From Pelobates cultripes (Eukaryota; Chordata; Amphibia; Anura; Pelobatidae), in NCBI GenBank assembly GCA_933207985.1, contig OW240915.1:115763137-115827136 (forward strand): DNA of 64,000 nt. Direction: 5' to 3'. A program made the position numbers and the translations under genes. The number at the start of each line of letters is the position of its first letter. Within the stretch, counting starts at the first letter, position 1. The notes under the pieces were generated by a model. It saw only the letters and a program-made list of their open reading frames with translations. It was not told the origin of the DNA and did no database searches. Below are positions 43,535 through 53,664 of the stretch, one piece after another.

Positions 43535-43573
43535 CCAATAACGCGTTTCGCCACTAGGGCTTTATCAAATTGG
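43535..43573 (-). ncRNA. Hammerhead-ribozyme-like core in PLE3 3' region (core bases changed)
   Basis: On the minus strand: stem I CCAAT/ATTGG (5 bp, perfect), core TTGATAA where the consensus is CTGANGA, A, stem II GCC/GGC with loop CTAGT, then GAAAC and ACGCGT. The two differences fall on C3 and G8, which pair with each other in hammerheads, and both changed together to T and A. Loss of G8 should reduce or abolish cleavage. Confidence 0.5.
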
Positions 43574-44611
43574 AATAACATTAAAACCTGGCAATTGAAG
43601 AGTATATATAGGTACATAAGTCATTTAAAAATGGCGCCAAAATGACATCATCAGTCAATAGCCAATCAGAGCAATTCATTGCACATAATAAAAATACAAT
43701 TTACAATTGAAAAAAGAAAATAGAAAGAAAAGTATTTGTAATATAAATGCTAACTGCCACACTCATTTAAAGTAAAGATTGGTGAAAAACGAAGTTTCTA
43801 ACAATAAATATAAGGATATGAAATAATAGTGCGTCACGTGACTCGCACAGCACTATGGGGAATGTAGAGCGCGAGTCACGTGACCGGCGCCAACATAGAC
43901 ATGCTGGGACTGGAAGTAGTAAGGGGCTTGGCAGCCTGGGAGATGTAGTTGTGCGGCCGTCCTGTAGCCGTACGGCACACATGTAATAGGGGGCGGGTTT
44001 GAGATGCGTCACATGACCCGCGGCATGTAGGGAAGTGTAGTACGCGGGCCACGTGATCAGCATCAATAGTAGAATTATGGCGGTGCATGGCCGCATGGGA
44101 AATATAGTCATAAGAAGTGTGGACGCCATTTTTGTAGGCAATATCTGGGAAAAAATATATAATATTAATAAATATATCAGCATATAAGCTGATAAAAGGA
44201 ACAGAAACAACTAAATGGTGGTGGGTTTTACCAGCAACTAAGTTAATTTTTATATGTTAAGGGGCTGTGTGGGAAAACATAGGTAAGGGAAGCCATATTG
44301 GTTGTGGGCATATATATGAAAAAAGGTTAAAATACATATAAATTTCAAAATAAAATATATAAATAACATATAGAAACATTGCAAATATTCAAGTACATAA
44401 CTTTGTACAGATGTTAATTAAAGACATTAATATAGCACATATTTGTAAAAATGCGGTCAGGTTGGGGGCATCCTAGACTATAATGCCGTAGGTAACAACT
44501 ATGAATAGGATAGCCTCAACATGACAGCAAAAAACAGTACATAAACTAAATCCAGAAATGCGTAAAATAAATAAAATGGTTAAAAACAATGGAACAATTA
44601 AAACAAAGGTA

Positions 44612-44974
44612 TTATAAAAAGTTGAATAAATCAAAATCTACATTTAAGCCTTGGGGGGCTAGGGTCTGTAAATTGAATACCCACTCCATTTCGGATCTTC
44701 CTAAAATGTTTTTTATATTACCACCTCTCCAGGGGACCTTACATTTTTTAATTCCAAGACATTTGAGAAATTTAGGATCTCGATTATGTTTAACAAAATG
44801 CTTAGATACGGAATGACTTGGGTACCCATTTTTTATGTTTCTGCAGTGTTCTGCTAATCTTGTTTTTAGGCACCTGTTGGTCATACCTAGATATTGGAGG
44901 CCACAAGGGCTCTCCAATAAGTAGATAACATTAGTAGTATTACATCCGATAAAATCTCTTATGGTATAGCTCTT
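44612..44974 (-). pseudogene. PLE3 GIY-YIG endonuclease domain (3' exon-like part, split by L1)
   Basis: After the L1 insertion point the frame continues RDFIGCNTTNVIYLLESPCG, LQYLGMTNRCLKTRLAEHC, SVSKHF, then PWRGGNIKNILGRSEMEWVF and a stop at 44612. The sequence aligns with PLE2 over its length. The YIG position reads YLG, and the first Cys of CPCG is Ser. The upstream half of the domain lies at 52890-53160. Confidence 0.85.
44960..44974. repeat. L1 target-site duplication, left copy
   Basis: TATGGTATAGCTCTT, identical to 52875-52889. Confidence 0.9.
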
Positions 44975-45519
44975 TTTTTTTTTATTTTTTTTTTTATTTA
45001 TAGTTTTGAACCGGTGCATGTTACATCAGGTATCTCTTTGACATTTGTTATGGTTGCTATCACATAGTATGTCACATATGCAGTTGTTTGTCATAGTAAT
45101 TGCATACAGAATTCGTCAAAACAGTTTCCATTGTAAACAGCTACAGTGCATGACCTTACGTGGCCCTACCTCGAGTAGGATGTCAGTTTGTTGAAACCGG
45201 TGCACCTTTTTTTCTGAATATATGTATCATAACATAATAAGTATAGTAGTAACATAATAATGTAACATAATGGGGGTAGAGAGGGGGTAAGGTAAGGAGG
45301 GGGGAAGGAAGGGGGTGTTGTCAAGGTATTCAGTTACTCATTGCCTATGCTAGTCAACTTCTATGTGTGTATTGCTGTAGGAGTTATCTCACGATTACAC
45401 TCATGTTTATTACTGTTTGGGGGTGACTCGACTATGTATGTATCCCACATCTCCCAGGCCGCTACCCCAAATTTTTTTGCAGGTCTCGTTTTCCTGGCCA
45501 TGGTTTCATACCGTTTGGT
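44975..45519 (-). other. L1 3' UTR and A-rich tail
   Basis: 545 bp after the ORF2 stop. It includes a C-rich tract (plus G-rich, 45271-45318) and ends in AATAAAAAAAAAAAAATAAAAA-like sequence. A polypurine or G-rich 3' UTR tract is common in L1. Confidence 0.75.
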
Positions 45520-48500
45520 TCATTCTATGATTTGAATGCATGCTGACAGTTGCGGGGTGTGTACCGACAACCAGTTCCTACCTATTAGTTGTAGTGCCGC
45601 TATCAGGATATGGTACGTGAGATATTTAACAGATTTTACTATGTTGGGAGGGAACAGTTGTAGTAGGTATAGTTCAGGCTGAGGCGGCATAACTACCTTT
45701 GTGGTGGTTTTTATCAGTTTGGAGATTTGTGCCGAAAATGGTCCAATTTTTGGGCATGACCACCAGATGTGGTATGTGGTTCCTGGTTGGTCCATGCATC
45801 TCCAGCATTTACCTGTGGATTGGGTGTTTATGTGTTTTAACTTGGTTGGGACAATGTGCCATCGATATAGTATCTTCCTGGATATTTCTACGTGTGAGGC
45901 ACACATCGTTAAATTTTTATTAGCTGAGAATATGTGGAGCCACTGTGTGTCGGTTAGTTTCATATTTAGGTCTAGTTCCCAGGCTGCGATAAACGAGTGT
46001 TTTGTGAGATATGCCTTGCGGATGATTTCGTGGTATAATTGAGACATAGGTTTGGTTGGCGGTTTGGTTTGCCGACACATTTGTTCAGCAGTGGACAGTT
46101 GCATGGATTGTTCGGGTTGGGCCTTTGGGGGACGGTATTTGTGGAACCATGATTTTATCTGCATGTGAGAAAAAAGTAGGGACTGCGGTACTTGATATTC
46201 GGTTTGTAGGCGCTCAAACGAGATCAGGTTGCCTTTATCGAGTAACTGGTGGAGGTATGTCACGCCATGGGAGGTCCACATTTTTGCATTAAAGTAGGGT
46301 ATGAGTGTTGTGAGGGCCTGTAGCTTCATAGCCGGCGACGGGTGCGCTGACGGCCAGGATTTGGTTTGGTGTTTATCCCATATGGACAAGGATAACCTAG
46401 TTGTTGGTAGCATAGTTTTGTATTTGGGTCTGTGGGAGTGCGGTATCCATGCCAGTGTGGTTATATCGTGTCCTTCTGTGTAAGTGGACTCAATGACGAG
46501 CCATTCTGGCCGGGGGTCCTGATGGAATGCTGTGATTAGTGGGCTGAGAATTGATGCCGAGTAATAAGCGTTTAGGTGTGGGATCCCCAGACCCCCTTGC
46601 CTGAAGGGTTTGTGTAGCGCGGATGCCGCCACCCTCGCTTTTTTCTTGTTCCATATGAATGTGTTTAGGAGGGTCTGTGTTTCCCGGAGGAAAGTGTGTG
46701 GGAGTTGGATGTGTAACGTACGGAATAAGTACTGGAGTTTGGGTAAAAGTATAATTTTTGTCGCTGCAATTCGTCCCAGCCAGGAGACATACTTGCCTGT
46801 CCATCCCGTGATTTGACCTTTCAGTTTGTTCACTAGTTTGGTGTAGTTTGCCTGAAGCATGGCATGCGATGTGGCTGTAAATGCAACTCCTAAAAAAGTG
46901 AGATGGTCTGTTCGCCAGTCGTATGCGTGGGCCTTTTTTAATTCTTGCAAAGTGCGGGATGATATGTGCATCCCCATTGCTTGCGTTTTGGAAATATTAA
47001 GTTTGTAGTATGAGCATGCACTGTAATCGGCTAGGATGTCATGTAGATGTGGGAGTGATGTATGTGGTGATTCTATGGATAGCATGATATCATCTGCGAA
47101 CATTGTGAGTTTATGTTCCACGGGGCCTATTTGTATACCTTTGACATTGTGACTCATTCTTATATGTTGCGCTAATGGTTCCAAGATCAGGATGTACAGC
47201 AACGGGGATAGCGGGCATCCCTGGCGTGATCCGTTTGTAATACTAATTTTTTTTTATATAAATCCACTATTGGCTACATGAGCCGATGGTGTGGAGTATA
47301 GCGCTGTCAGTAGGGACATGAAGCCGGGAGGGAAACCGAATTTTGTTAGCGTAGCCTCAAGGAACCCCCAGTGCACCCTGTCAAACGCTTTCTCAGCATC
47401 CAACGAAAGGAACACACTGGGTCTCCCCGAGGCCCGCGTGCTTGACATCAGGTCTAGCAGTTTCCTGGTACCATCCGAGCCCTGCCTCCCCCTGACAAAA
47501 CCTACTTGATTTGTGTGTATTACCGAAGGGATTATGGAAGCGAGTCTATTTGCATAAATTTTCGCTAGCAACTTCGTGTCAGTATTCAATAGTGAGATCG
47601 GTCTCAGGTTTTGGGGTTTGGTAGGTGGCTTCCCCAGCTTGGGCAACATTGCAATGTGGGCTATCAGCATTTCTGAAGGCATATAGCTTGTCATTATGAT
47701 GGCGTTAAATGTTTTTTCTATTTGCAGGGCTAAGGTAGATTTGAAACATTTGTAATAAATGTTCGTGAAGCCGTCTGGGCCTGGTGTTTTCCCCTGTGGT
47801 AGGGCGTCGATAGTTTTTTCTATCTCAGTGGCGGTGATCGGTTGTTGGATCATTGCCTGTTGAGCTGGGCTAAGTGAGGGGAGATAGGCATGTGTTAGGA
47901 AGTTTTGTATTTCTTGAATTGTGGGTTGAAGTGTCTTAGTATCCTGTGCTAGATTGTAGAGTTTGTCGTAGAACTCTGCCATAGTGTCATTTATCTGCTG
48001 TGGGTTTGTAATTTTGGTGCCTGCAGGGTTAAATACGTGCGGTATTTTTGACCGGGTTTGGTGTTGCCTTAATAGGGAAGCCAGTGCCTTCCCCGCTTTA
48101 TTACCCTGAGAGTATTGCTTCAGTTTGAGTTTAGTCAGTGTATCTTTCTCAGCATCCAACAAAAGGAACACACTGGGTCTCCCCGAGGCCCGCGTGCTTG
48201 ACATCAGGTCTAGCAGTTTCCTGGTACCATCCGAGCCCTGCCTCCCCCTGACAAAACCTACTTGATTTGTGTGTATTACCGAAGGGATTATGGAAGCGAG
48301 TCTATTTGCATAAATTTTCGCTAGCAACTTCGTGTCAGTATTCAATAGTGAGATCGGTCTCAGGTTTTGGGGTTTGGTAGGTGGCTTCCCCGGCTTGGGC
48401 AACATTGCAATGTGGGCTATCAGCATTTCTGAAGGCATATAGCTTGTCATTATGATGGCGTTAAATGTTTTTTCTATTTGCAGGGCTAAGGTAGATTTGA

Positions 48501-50730
48501 AACATTTGTAATAAATGTTCGTGAAGCCGTCTGGGCCTGGTGTTTTCCCCTGTGGTAGGGCGTCGATAGTTTTTTCTATCTCAGTGGCGGTGATCGGTTG
48601 TTGGATCATTGCCTGTTGAGCTGGGCTAAGTGAGGGGAGATAGGCATGTGTTAGGAAGTTTTGTATTTCTTGAATTGTGGGTTGATGTGTCTTAGTATCC
48701 TGTGCTAGATTGTAGAGTTTGTCGTAGAACTCTGCCATAGTGTCATTTATCTGCTGTGGGTTTGTAATTTTGGTACCTGCAGGGTTAAATACGTGCGGTA
48801 TTTTTGACCGGGTTTGGTGTTGCCTTAATAGGGAAGCCAGTGCCTTCCCCGCTTTATTACCCTGAGAGTATTGCTTCAGTTTGAGTTTAGTCAGTGTATC
48901 TTTCTCAGCATCCAACGAAAGGAACACACTGGGTCTCCCCGAGGCCCGCGTGCTTGACATCAGGTCTAGCAGTTTCCTGGTACCATCCCAGCCCTGCCTC
49001 CCCCTGACAAAACCTACTTGATTTGTGTGTATTACCAAAGGGATTATGGAAGCGAGTCTATTTGCATAAATTTTCGCTAGCAACTTCGTGTCAGTATTCA
49101 ATAGTGAGATCGGTCTCAGGTTTTGGGGTTTGGTAGGTGGCTTCCCCGGCTTGGGCAACATTGCAATGTGGGCTATCAGCATTTCTGAAGGCATATAGCT
49201 TGTCATTATGATGGCGTTAAATGTTTTTTCTATTTGCAGGGCTAAGGTAGATTTGAAACATTTGTAATAAATGTTCGTGAAGCCGTCTGGGCCTGGTGTT
49301 TTCCCCTGTGGTAGGGCGTCGATAGTTTTTTCTATCTCAGTGGCGGTGATCGGTTGTTGGATCATTGCCTGTTGAGCTGGGCTAAGTGAGGGGAGATAGG
49401 CATGTGTTAGGAAGTTTTGTATTTCTTGAATTGTGGGTTGATGTGTCTTAGTATCCTGTGCTAGATTGTAGAGTTTGTCGTAGAACTCTGCCATAGTGTC
49501 ATTTATCTGCTGTGGGTTTGTAATTTTGGTGCCTGCAGGGTTAAATACGTGCGGTATTTTTGACCGGGTTTGGTGTTGCCTTAATAGGGAAGCCAGTGCC
49601 TTCCCCGCTTTATTACCCTGAGAGTATTGCTTCAGTTTGAGTTTAGTCAGTGTATCTGATATCCGTTGGAATAATATGTCGTTTATTGCTTTAGTAGTGT
49701 GGTATATTTCGTCCTGGCCTGCAGTAGACGGGGAAAGGAGGTGGGCATTTGTTTGGTCTCTGAGTTTTTTGAGGAGGGTGGTGTATTCATCTTGTGCTTT
49801 CCTTTTTAGGTATGCTGCCCGGCTAATGATTAGTCCCCGTATTACCGCTTTATGGGCGAGCCATACGTTTTGGGGTTGTGTTTGCAGCGTGTAGTTTGTG
49901 TCGAAATATAGTTTTATTTCCTTCTCTAATGTATTTTTGAAGGAGTCGTCAAACAGAAGGCTGTCATTCAATTTCCATGGGGAGGTTCCCCTGAAGGGAA
50001 ACTTGTCTTGTAGTGTTAGGCGTACGGGTGCATGGTCTGACCATGTCAAGTCCCCTATCGTGCAGTCTATCAAGGATGTGAGGAGATGTGCAGCTATGAG
50101 GATGTGATCAATGCGTGAGCTTGTTTTATGGGCTCTTGAGTGGTGTGTGTATTCACGTACGTTTGGGTGAGTTGTGCGCCAGGAGTCATAGATATTGTAT
50201 TCTAGCAGCAATTTTGTCATAGCTTTGCATTGGGGTTTGAGGGCGGCCTGCCTCCTGGTGTCACCAGGGACTGTCGTGTCTAAAGTTTGGTCGAATATAT
50301 GATTCAGGTCTCCACACAAAATAAAATTTTGCAATTGTGGGCTAGGTATTTTGGAAAGGACTTTGTGTAAGAAATGTCTTTGGTTAGTGTTCGGGCTGTA
50401 CACTGAAGCAATCGTGTAATTAATGTCGTTTATCGTGCAGTGAATGATGACATATCTGCCTTGGGAATCTTTTTTGACTTGAAGTAGTTGGAACGAGAGT
50501 GATTTGTGGATGAGTATGGAGGCGCCTTTGGACTTGGAGGAATGTGTGGAGTGGTATTGCGTGGGATATTCCTGTTGTGCAAACTTAGGAACTTTGGTAT
50601 GTGTAAAGTGGGTTTCTTGCACACAGAGGACGTCTATTTTGTCTTTCCTGGCCATGTCTATCAGGACACGCCGTTTGTGCGGGGTGTTCAAGCCGCACGC
50701 GTTAATAGTGTGTATTCTCAGGTTGTAGTA
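45520..50730 (-). pseudogene. L1 ORF2: AP endonuclease, reverse transcriptase (one stop, internal triplication)
   Basis: One reading frame spans the whole region. Endonuclease: NACGLNTPHKRRVLI, VQETHF, GDLNHIFD, SDHAPV. RT: TPGPDGFTNIYYK, NLRPISLLNTDTKLLAK, NQVGFVRGRQG, DAEKAFDRVHW, GSRQGCPLSPLLY, catalytic FADDIML (about 47085-47105). C-terminus: a Cys-His knuckle CWRCMDQPGTTYHIWWSC. A TAA at 47252-47254 after ANSGFI is the only stop. The 252-codon segment from DTLTKLKLKQ to LDAEK is present three times, ending inside RT motif A. Without the two extra copies the length (about 1,230 codons) fits L1. The open frame begins without an ATG; the first Met is at 50655 (MARKDKIDVL). Confidence 0.9.
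47390..49657 (-). repeat. In-frame 3 x 756-bp tandem triplication in L1 ORF2
   Basis: Copies at 47390-48145, 48146-48901 and 48902-49657 begin at 'TTCTCAGCATCCAAC' on the plus strand with an exact 756-bp period. They differ at a handful of bases (for example GAAAGG/AAAAGG after CCAAC, CCGAGCCC/CCCAGCCC, CCCAGCTT/CCCGGCTT). 756 is divisible by three, so the frame is kept. Confidence 0.95.
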
Positions 50731-50744
50731 TTTGTTTGTTTATT

Positions 50745-51796
50745 TGGAGTACCCTTGTGGATCTATTCTCAAAGAGACTAATGTACCTCGAGCAGGGAGG
50801 GGACAACTTGGGTGTGTTAAAGAGAGGGTTGGAAGGAGAGGAATATATACATGTTCCCTGTAGCAGGGAATTGGTGCGGTGGGTGCGCACCATGGGGTAC
50901 GGAAACATTTGTCTCCTGTGGTGTGGCGTGTGGGCTTGGTAGCCTTTGGGTTTGGACAGAACTTTTTTTTTTTTTTTGAATATGTGAGGACTGGGAAGGA
51001 AAACTTGGGTGTGGTTGCTGCATGAGTGGCTGCTGTACCGAGTACAGCGCAATGCTAATCATTCGCAAGAGTATGTGTGACAGGACGAGCTGTTGAGGCT
51101 CTTATCAGCATCTGAAAGGGCACCTGCATCCGTGCTGTATTTCAGGCTTCTCCGTTTCACTCCTGATCCTAAACCTTATCCGAGGGGTCTAAGGGTCACC
51201 TTTTTCCCCAGGGTTGGTGATTGTGTGCAGTCACGAGGGTCTATCAACAGTATCCCTTGTAACACCTCAACAATGGCTAGGGTTTGGTAAAGGGGTTTGC
51301 ACAGTTACAAAAAAAACATAAGACGCATAACGAGACACATAAAATGGCCATTGGTATGGGCCACGAGGTACCCCGCGCGTCCCCCCCGTCCCTCCCCCCC
51401 TCGGAGGGGAATGACCGGGGGAAGGCGCCCGGGCCCACGCCGCCCACCCACATGAGCTCGGCCAATATCACAGCGAAACAACTAGCATGTATCTTGCTGG
51501 GTCCCCAACAACCCTGCATCTCCCCAATCTCCCAGCCATTACTGTCAATGTGGCAATGTGAGAGTTCACAGTTACTAGTATGCCATCTCAGGGGAAGTCC
51601 ATCTCCTGGCATGTCCATATGTTCAGTGTTCAGTCAAGGAAGTATCCCCCCGTGGGTGAGTGGTTGAACTCTCCGGAGATGCCAAAATGTACAAGAGTGA
51701 GAGTTCCGCTGGGCCCTTCCAATGTCAGTATGCCTGTGGGAAATAAGTGTGTAGTGCACAATACTTGCGTGTCCCTCATACAGCTATCAGTGTGGT
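50745..51796 (-). other. L1 inter-ORF region
   Basis: 1.05 kb between the ORF1 stop and the ORF2 frame, without a supported ORF. It includes a very GC-rich stretch (51360-51440, CCCCCCGTCCCTCCCCCCCTCGG on plus) and an A15 run on the minus strand (50963-50977). Such a long spacer is unusual against mammalian L1 and may bear on how ORF2 is translated. Confidence 0.6.
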
Positions 51797-52756
51797 TTAA
51801 TGCCTGTCCGGCGCTTTCTGCCAGTCTAGGCGTAATCTGCCCAGTGATGGAGCTTGCGCAGGTTCTAGTTGTGGGTTGATGCCCCACGACTTCAGCTGGT
51901 TGGCGCCATCTTCGGGGGTCAGGATAGCCTTGAGAGAGCCATTTCTGGTCACCAAGAGCTTCGTAGGATATCCCCACCTGTACCGCACTCCGTTGGTGCG
52001 AAGTGCCGCAGTAATGGGGGCGAAATCTTTCCTTCTTTGCAGGGTGATCGCTGAGATGTCTGGGAAGATTTGTACCATGGCGTAATCGTCTGGAGGCTTG
52101 GGTTTGCTCCTGCTGGCTCGGAGGACGTGCTCTTTAATGTGGTAATAATGGGCACGTAACAGAACATCTCTGGGTGAGGAATCTGACAGGTGGCGTGGAC
52201 GCGGCACTCGATGAACCCTGTCGAGCAACAGCATATCGGACGGGATCTCGGGCACGTAAGCACTAAGCAGGCCTCGCACATATGCTTGCAGATCCGCTGG
52301 GAGCACTGTCTCAGGTACCCCCCGCAGCCGCAGGTTGTTTCGCCGAGACCTGTCCTCCATGTCCGCCAGTTTCGTTTCCGTGAGTAGTAGTTTGTCTTCC
52401 AATCGCTCCACGTGTGTTGCGAGATTGTTGTGGGCAGCCGCCATTTCGTCCATTTTTGTTTCCATGTGCGACGTTCTCTTGCCTATTTCTTGGACATCTT
52501 TACGAAGGGAGTCCATGGAATGCTGCCAGGACCCAATCAGTTTTTGGGACAGGGCTTCCAATGCTTGAGTTAGGTGGCTTTTTGTCAGGACATCCCCTGG
52601 TTCAGGTATGCTTTGCGAGGCACTTTCATCGTCGGTACCCTCGTCGCCATCTTGGGTAGACGGTAGTAGGCCCGAGTGTGATAGATGAGGTTTCTGTTGA
52701 AAGAGATTTAATTTTTCAGCTTTTGTCGAGTTCTTCTTGCTCTTGTGTTGCGACAT
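51797..52756 (-). CDS. L1 ORF1 protein (RNA-binding chaperone)
   Basis: Intact, 319 codons from an ATG at 52756. L1 ORF1p forms trimers that coat the element's RNA. The acidic, flexible N-terminus (about 1-60) is followed by a coiled coil (about 65-140, with SLRKDVQEIGKRTSHMETK and LATHVERLEDKLLLTETKL), an RRM-like domain starting RSRRNNLRLRGVPE, and the C-terminal domain (YAMVQIFPDISAITLQRRKD, TNGVRYRWGYPTKLLV). The order and size match the L1 ORF1p (Transposase_22) family. A 118-bp 5' UTR precedes it. No stop or frameshift was seen, so it could be translated if transcribed. Confidence 0.9.
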   Translation of the reverse strand: MSQHKSKKNSTKAEKLNLFQQKPHLSHSGLLPSTQDGDEGTDDESASQSIPEPGDVLTKSHLTQALEALSQKLIGSWQHSMDSLRKDVQEIGKRTSHMETKMDEMAAAHNNLATHVERLEDKLLLTETKLADMEDRSRRNNLRLRGVPETVLPADLQAYVRGLLSAYVPEIPSDMLLLDRVHRVPRPRHLSDSSPRDVLLRAHYYHIKEHVLRASRSKPKPPDDYAMVQIFPDISAITLQRRKDFAPITAALRTNGVRYRWGYPTKLLVTRNGSLKAILTPEDGANQLKSWGINPQLEPAQAPSLGRLRLDWQKAPDRH

Positions 52757-52874
52757 CTTCTGTGTTGAAGTTTGTGATGCGTTCTGTGTGGTAGGATTGC
52801 AACGGATTTTCAGCCCGTTTGCCGGAGCTGAGGATTATGCGTCCATCTTGTCCGGCAGTCGGCCACGCCCCCCC
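52757..52874 (-). promoter_or_regulatory. L1 5' UTR
   Basis: 118 bp from the insertion junction to the ORF1 ATG, beginning with a G-run and GGCGTGGCC. Short compared with mammalian L1 5' UTRs; an internal promoter is expected here but no specific factor site is recognised. Confidence 0.55.
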
Positions 52875-52889
52875 TATGGTATAGCTCTT
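52875..52889. repeat. L1 target-site duplication, right copy
   Basis: TATGGTATAGCTCTT, identical to 44960-44974. Confidence 0.9.
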
Positions 52890-53160
52890 ATTAGTTATAT
52901 TAGATTTAAAACTGGTAACTTTTGAATGTGTAGATGGGTCGGTGTTTTTACACACAATGCAGCGTTTACATTTATAAAAACCTGTAGCTCCATCCAAAAA
53001 GGTATGATGGGTATTTTTGATTTCTCTAGTGTAATTATTAGTTAAAATAGATCTAAAATTTGGTGCACCTCTAAATCAATTTTGGGTTGTATTGGTAAAA
53101 TCTCTTTAAGAGGGTCATCTTGTCTCAAAAGGTGCCAGTGTTTTTTGATTGTTTTTTTTA
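52890..53160 (-). pseudogene. PLE3 RT-linker and Cys cluster (5' half of the split gene)
   Basis: Reads HWHL-type linker sequence in a broken frame (53160-53000), then GATGFYKCKRCIVCKNTDPS and VTSFKSNITNKSYTI up to the L1 junction, matching PLE2. A frame change lies near 53000. RT is absent, as in PLE2. Confidence 0.75.
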
Positions 53161-53383
53161 ATAAAACCACTTTACAGAAGACAGAAGAGGATAAAGAGGT
53201 AGGTTAGCGCTAATAATATAGTGGATAGGCAGCGGCCTGACAGAGGTTAACCCTCTAACCCTCTATAATAAAAGTATACAACAAGAAAAAGGAAAGGCTG
53301 CGCCAAAAGGAATAATAAATAGTAAAATAATACACAAATTATAGGAATATAAAAGAATATATATATAAAAAAAAAAGTATTAC

Positions 53384-53483
53384 NNNNNNNNNNNNNNNNN
53401 NNNNNNNNNNNNNNNNNNNNNNNNNNNNNNNNNNNNNNNNNNNNNNNNNNNNNNNNNNNNNNNNNNNNNNNNNNNNNNNNNNN
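53384..53483. other. Assembly gap, 100 N
   Basis: Exactly 100 N, the usual placeholder for a gap of unknown size. The open frame that spans it is meaningless. Confidence 0.95.
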
Positions 53484-53664
53484 CAGTAACTCCACAGTAT
53501 GTCCCCAGATGGTTCTTAAAGGGCTAGCAGCAGCACAACACAAATCCATTATGCCCAAATCATGTCTTTAAAGGGCAATACATCCCAGGGGCCATAGTCA
53601 CATGGCAGGAGGCTGGCAATCAGTCTTCTCCAATGCCCAGTGGCGAGGTCGGTTTCGCCACAGC
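53484..53664. mobile_element. Right end of a TGTGACG-type repeat
   Basis: 'GGGGCCATAGTCACATGGCAGGAGGCTGGCAATCAGTC' resembles 63468-63505 of the complete repeat at 62662-63543. It ends near 'GGTTTCGCCACA', the decayed form of 'CACTTCGTCACA'. The left part is lost in the gap. Confidence 0.6.

Larger units (their letters stand above)
43241..44974 (-). mobile_element. Penelope-like element PLE3, 3' part
   Basis: Minus-strand element whose gene ends at 44612, with a 1.1-kb 3' region. That region includes GC-rich CACGTG-bearing repeats (43830-44090), a hammerhead-like core (43573-43535) and the 'GGCTGCGCCAAA' segment (plus 43397-43409). The 5' part lies at 52875-53340; the L1 at 44975-52874 splits the two. 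Confidence 0.8.
44975..52874 (-). mobile_element. Full-length L1-type LINE inserted in PLE3
   Basis: A 7,900-bp element flanked by a perfect 15-bp duplication. On the minus strand it starts GGGGGGGCGTGGCCGACTGC with CAAGATGG shortly after, as many vertebrate L1 5' ends do. ORF1 (52756-51797), a 1.05-kb inter-ORF region, ORF2 (about 50730-45520) and an A-rich tail (T-rich on plus, 44972-45000) follow. ORF1 is intact. ORF2 has one in-frame stop and a 3 x 756-bp internal triplication. Confidence 0.92.
52875..53340 (-). mobile_element. PLE3, 5' part
   Basis: Continues PLE3 upstream of the L1. The gene part runs to about 53160. Beyond it 'GGAAAGGCTGCGCCAAAAGGAAT' (53297-53319) lies in plus orientation, mirrored by the segment near 43397 on the other side, so PLE3 also carries inverted flanking repeats. 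Confidence 0.75.

Noticed and set aside
47254..50691. 1145-codon frame as a large repeat-containing host protein
   Set aside because: Endonuclease and RT blocks, the target duplication and the A-rich tail show that it is L1 ORF2; the internal repeats are the 756-bp triplication.
53247..53558. 103-codon open frame on the minus strand
   Set aside because: It spans the 100-N gap and so has no real sequence in its middle.
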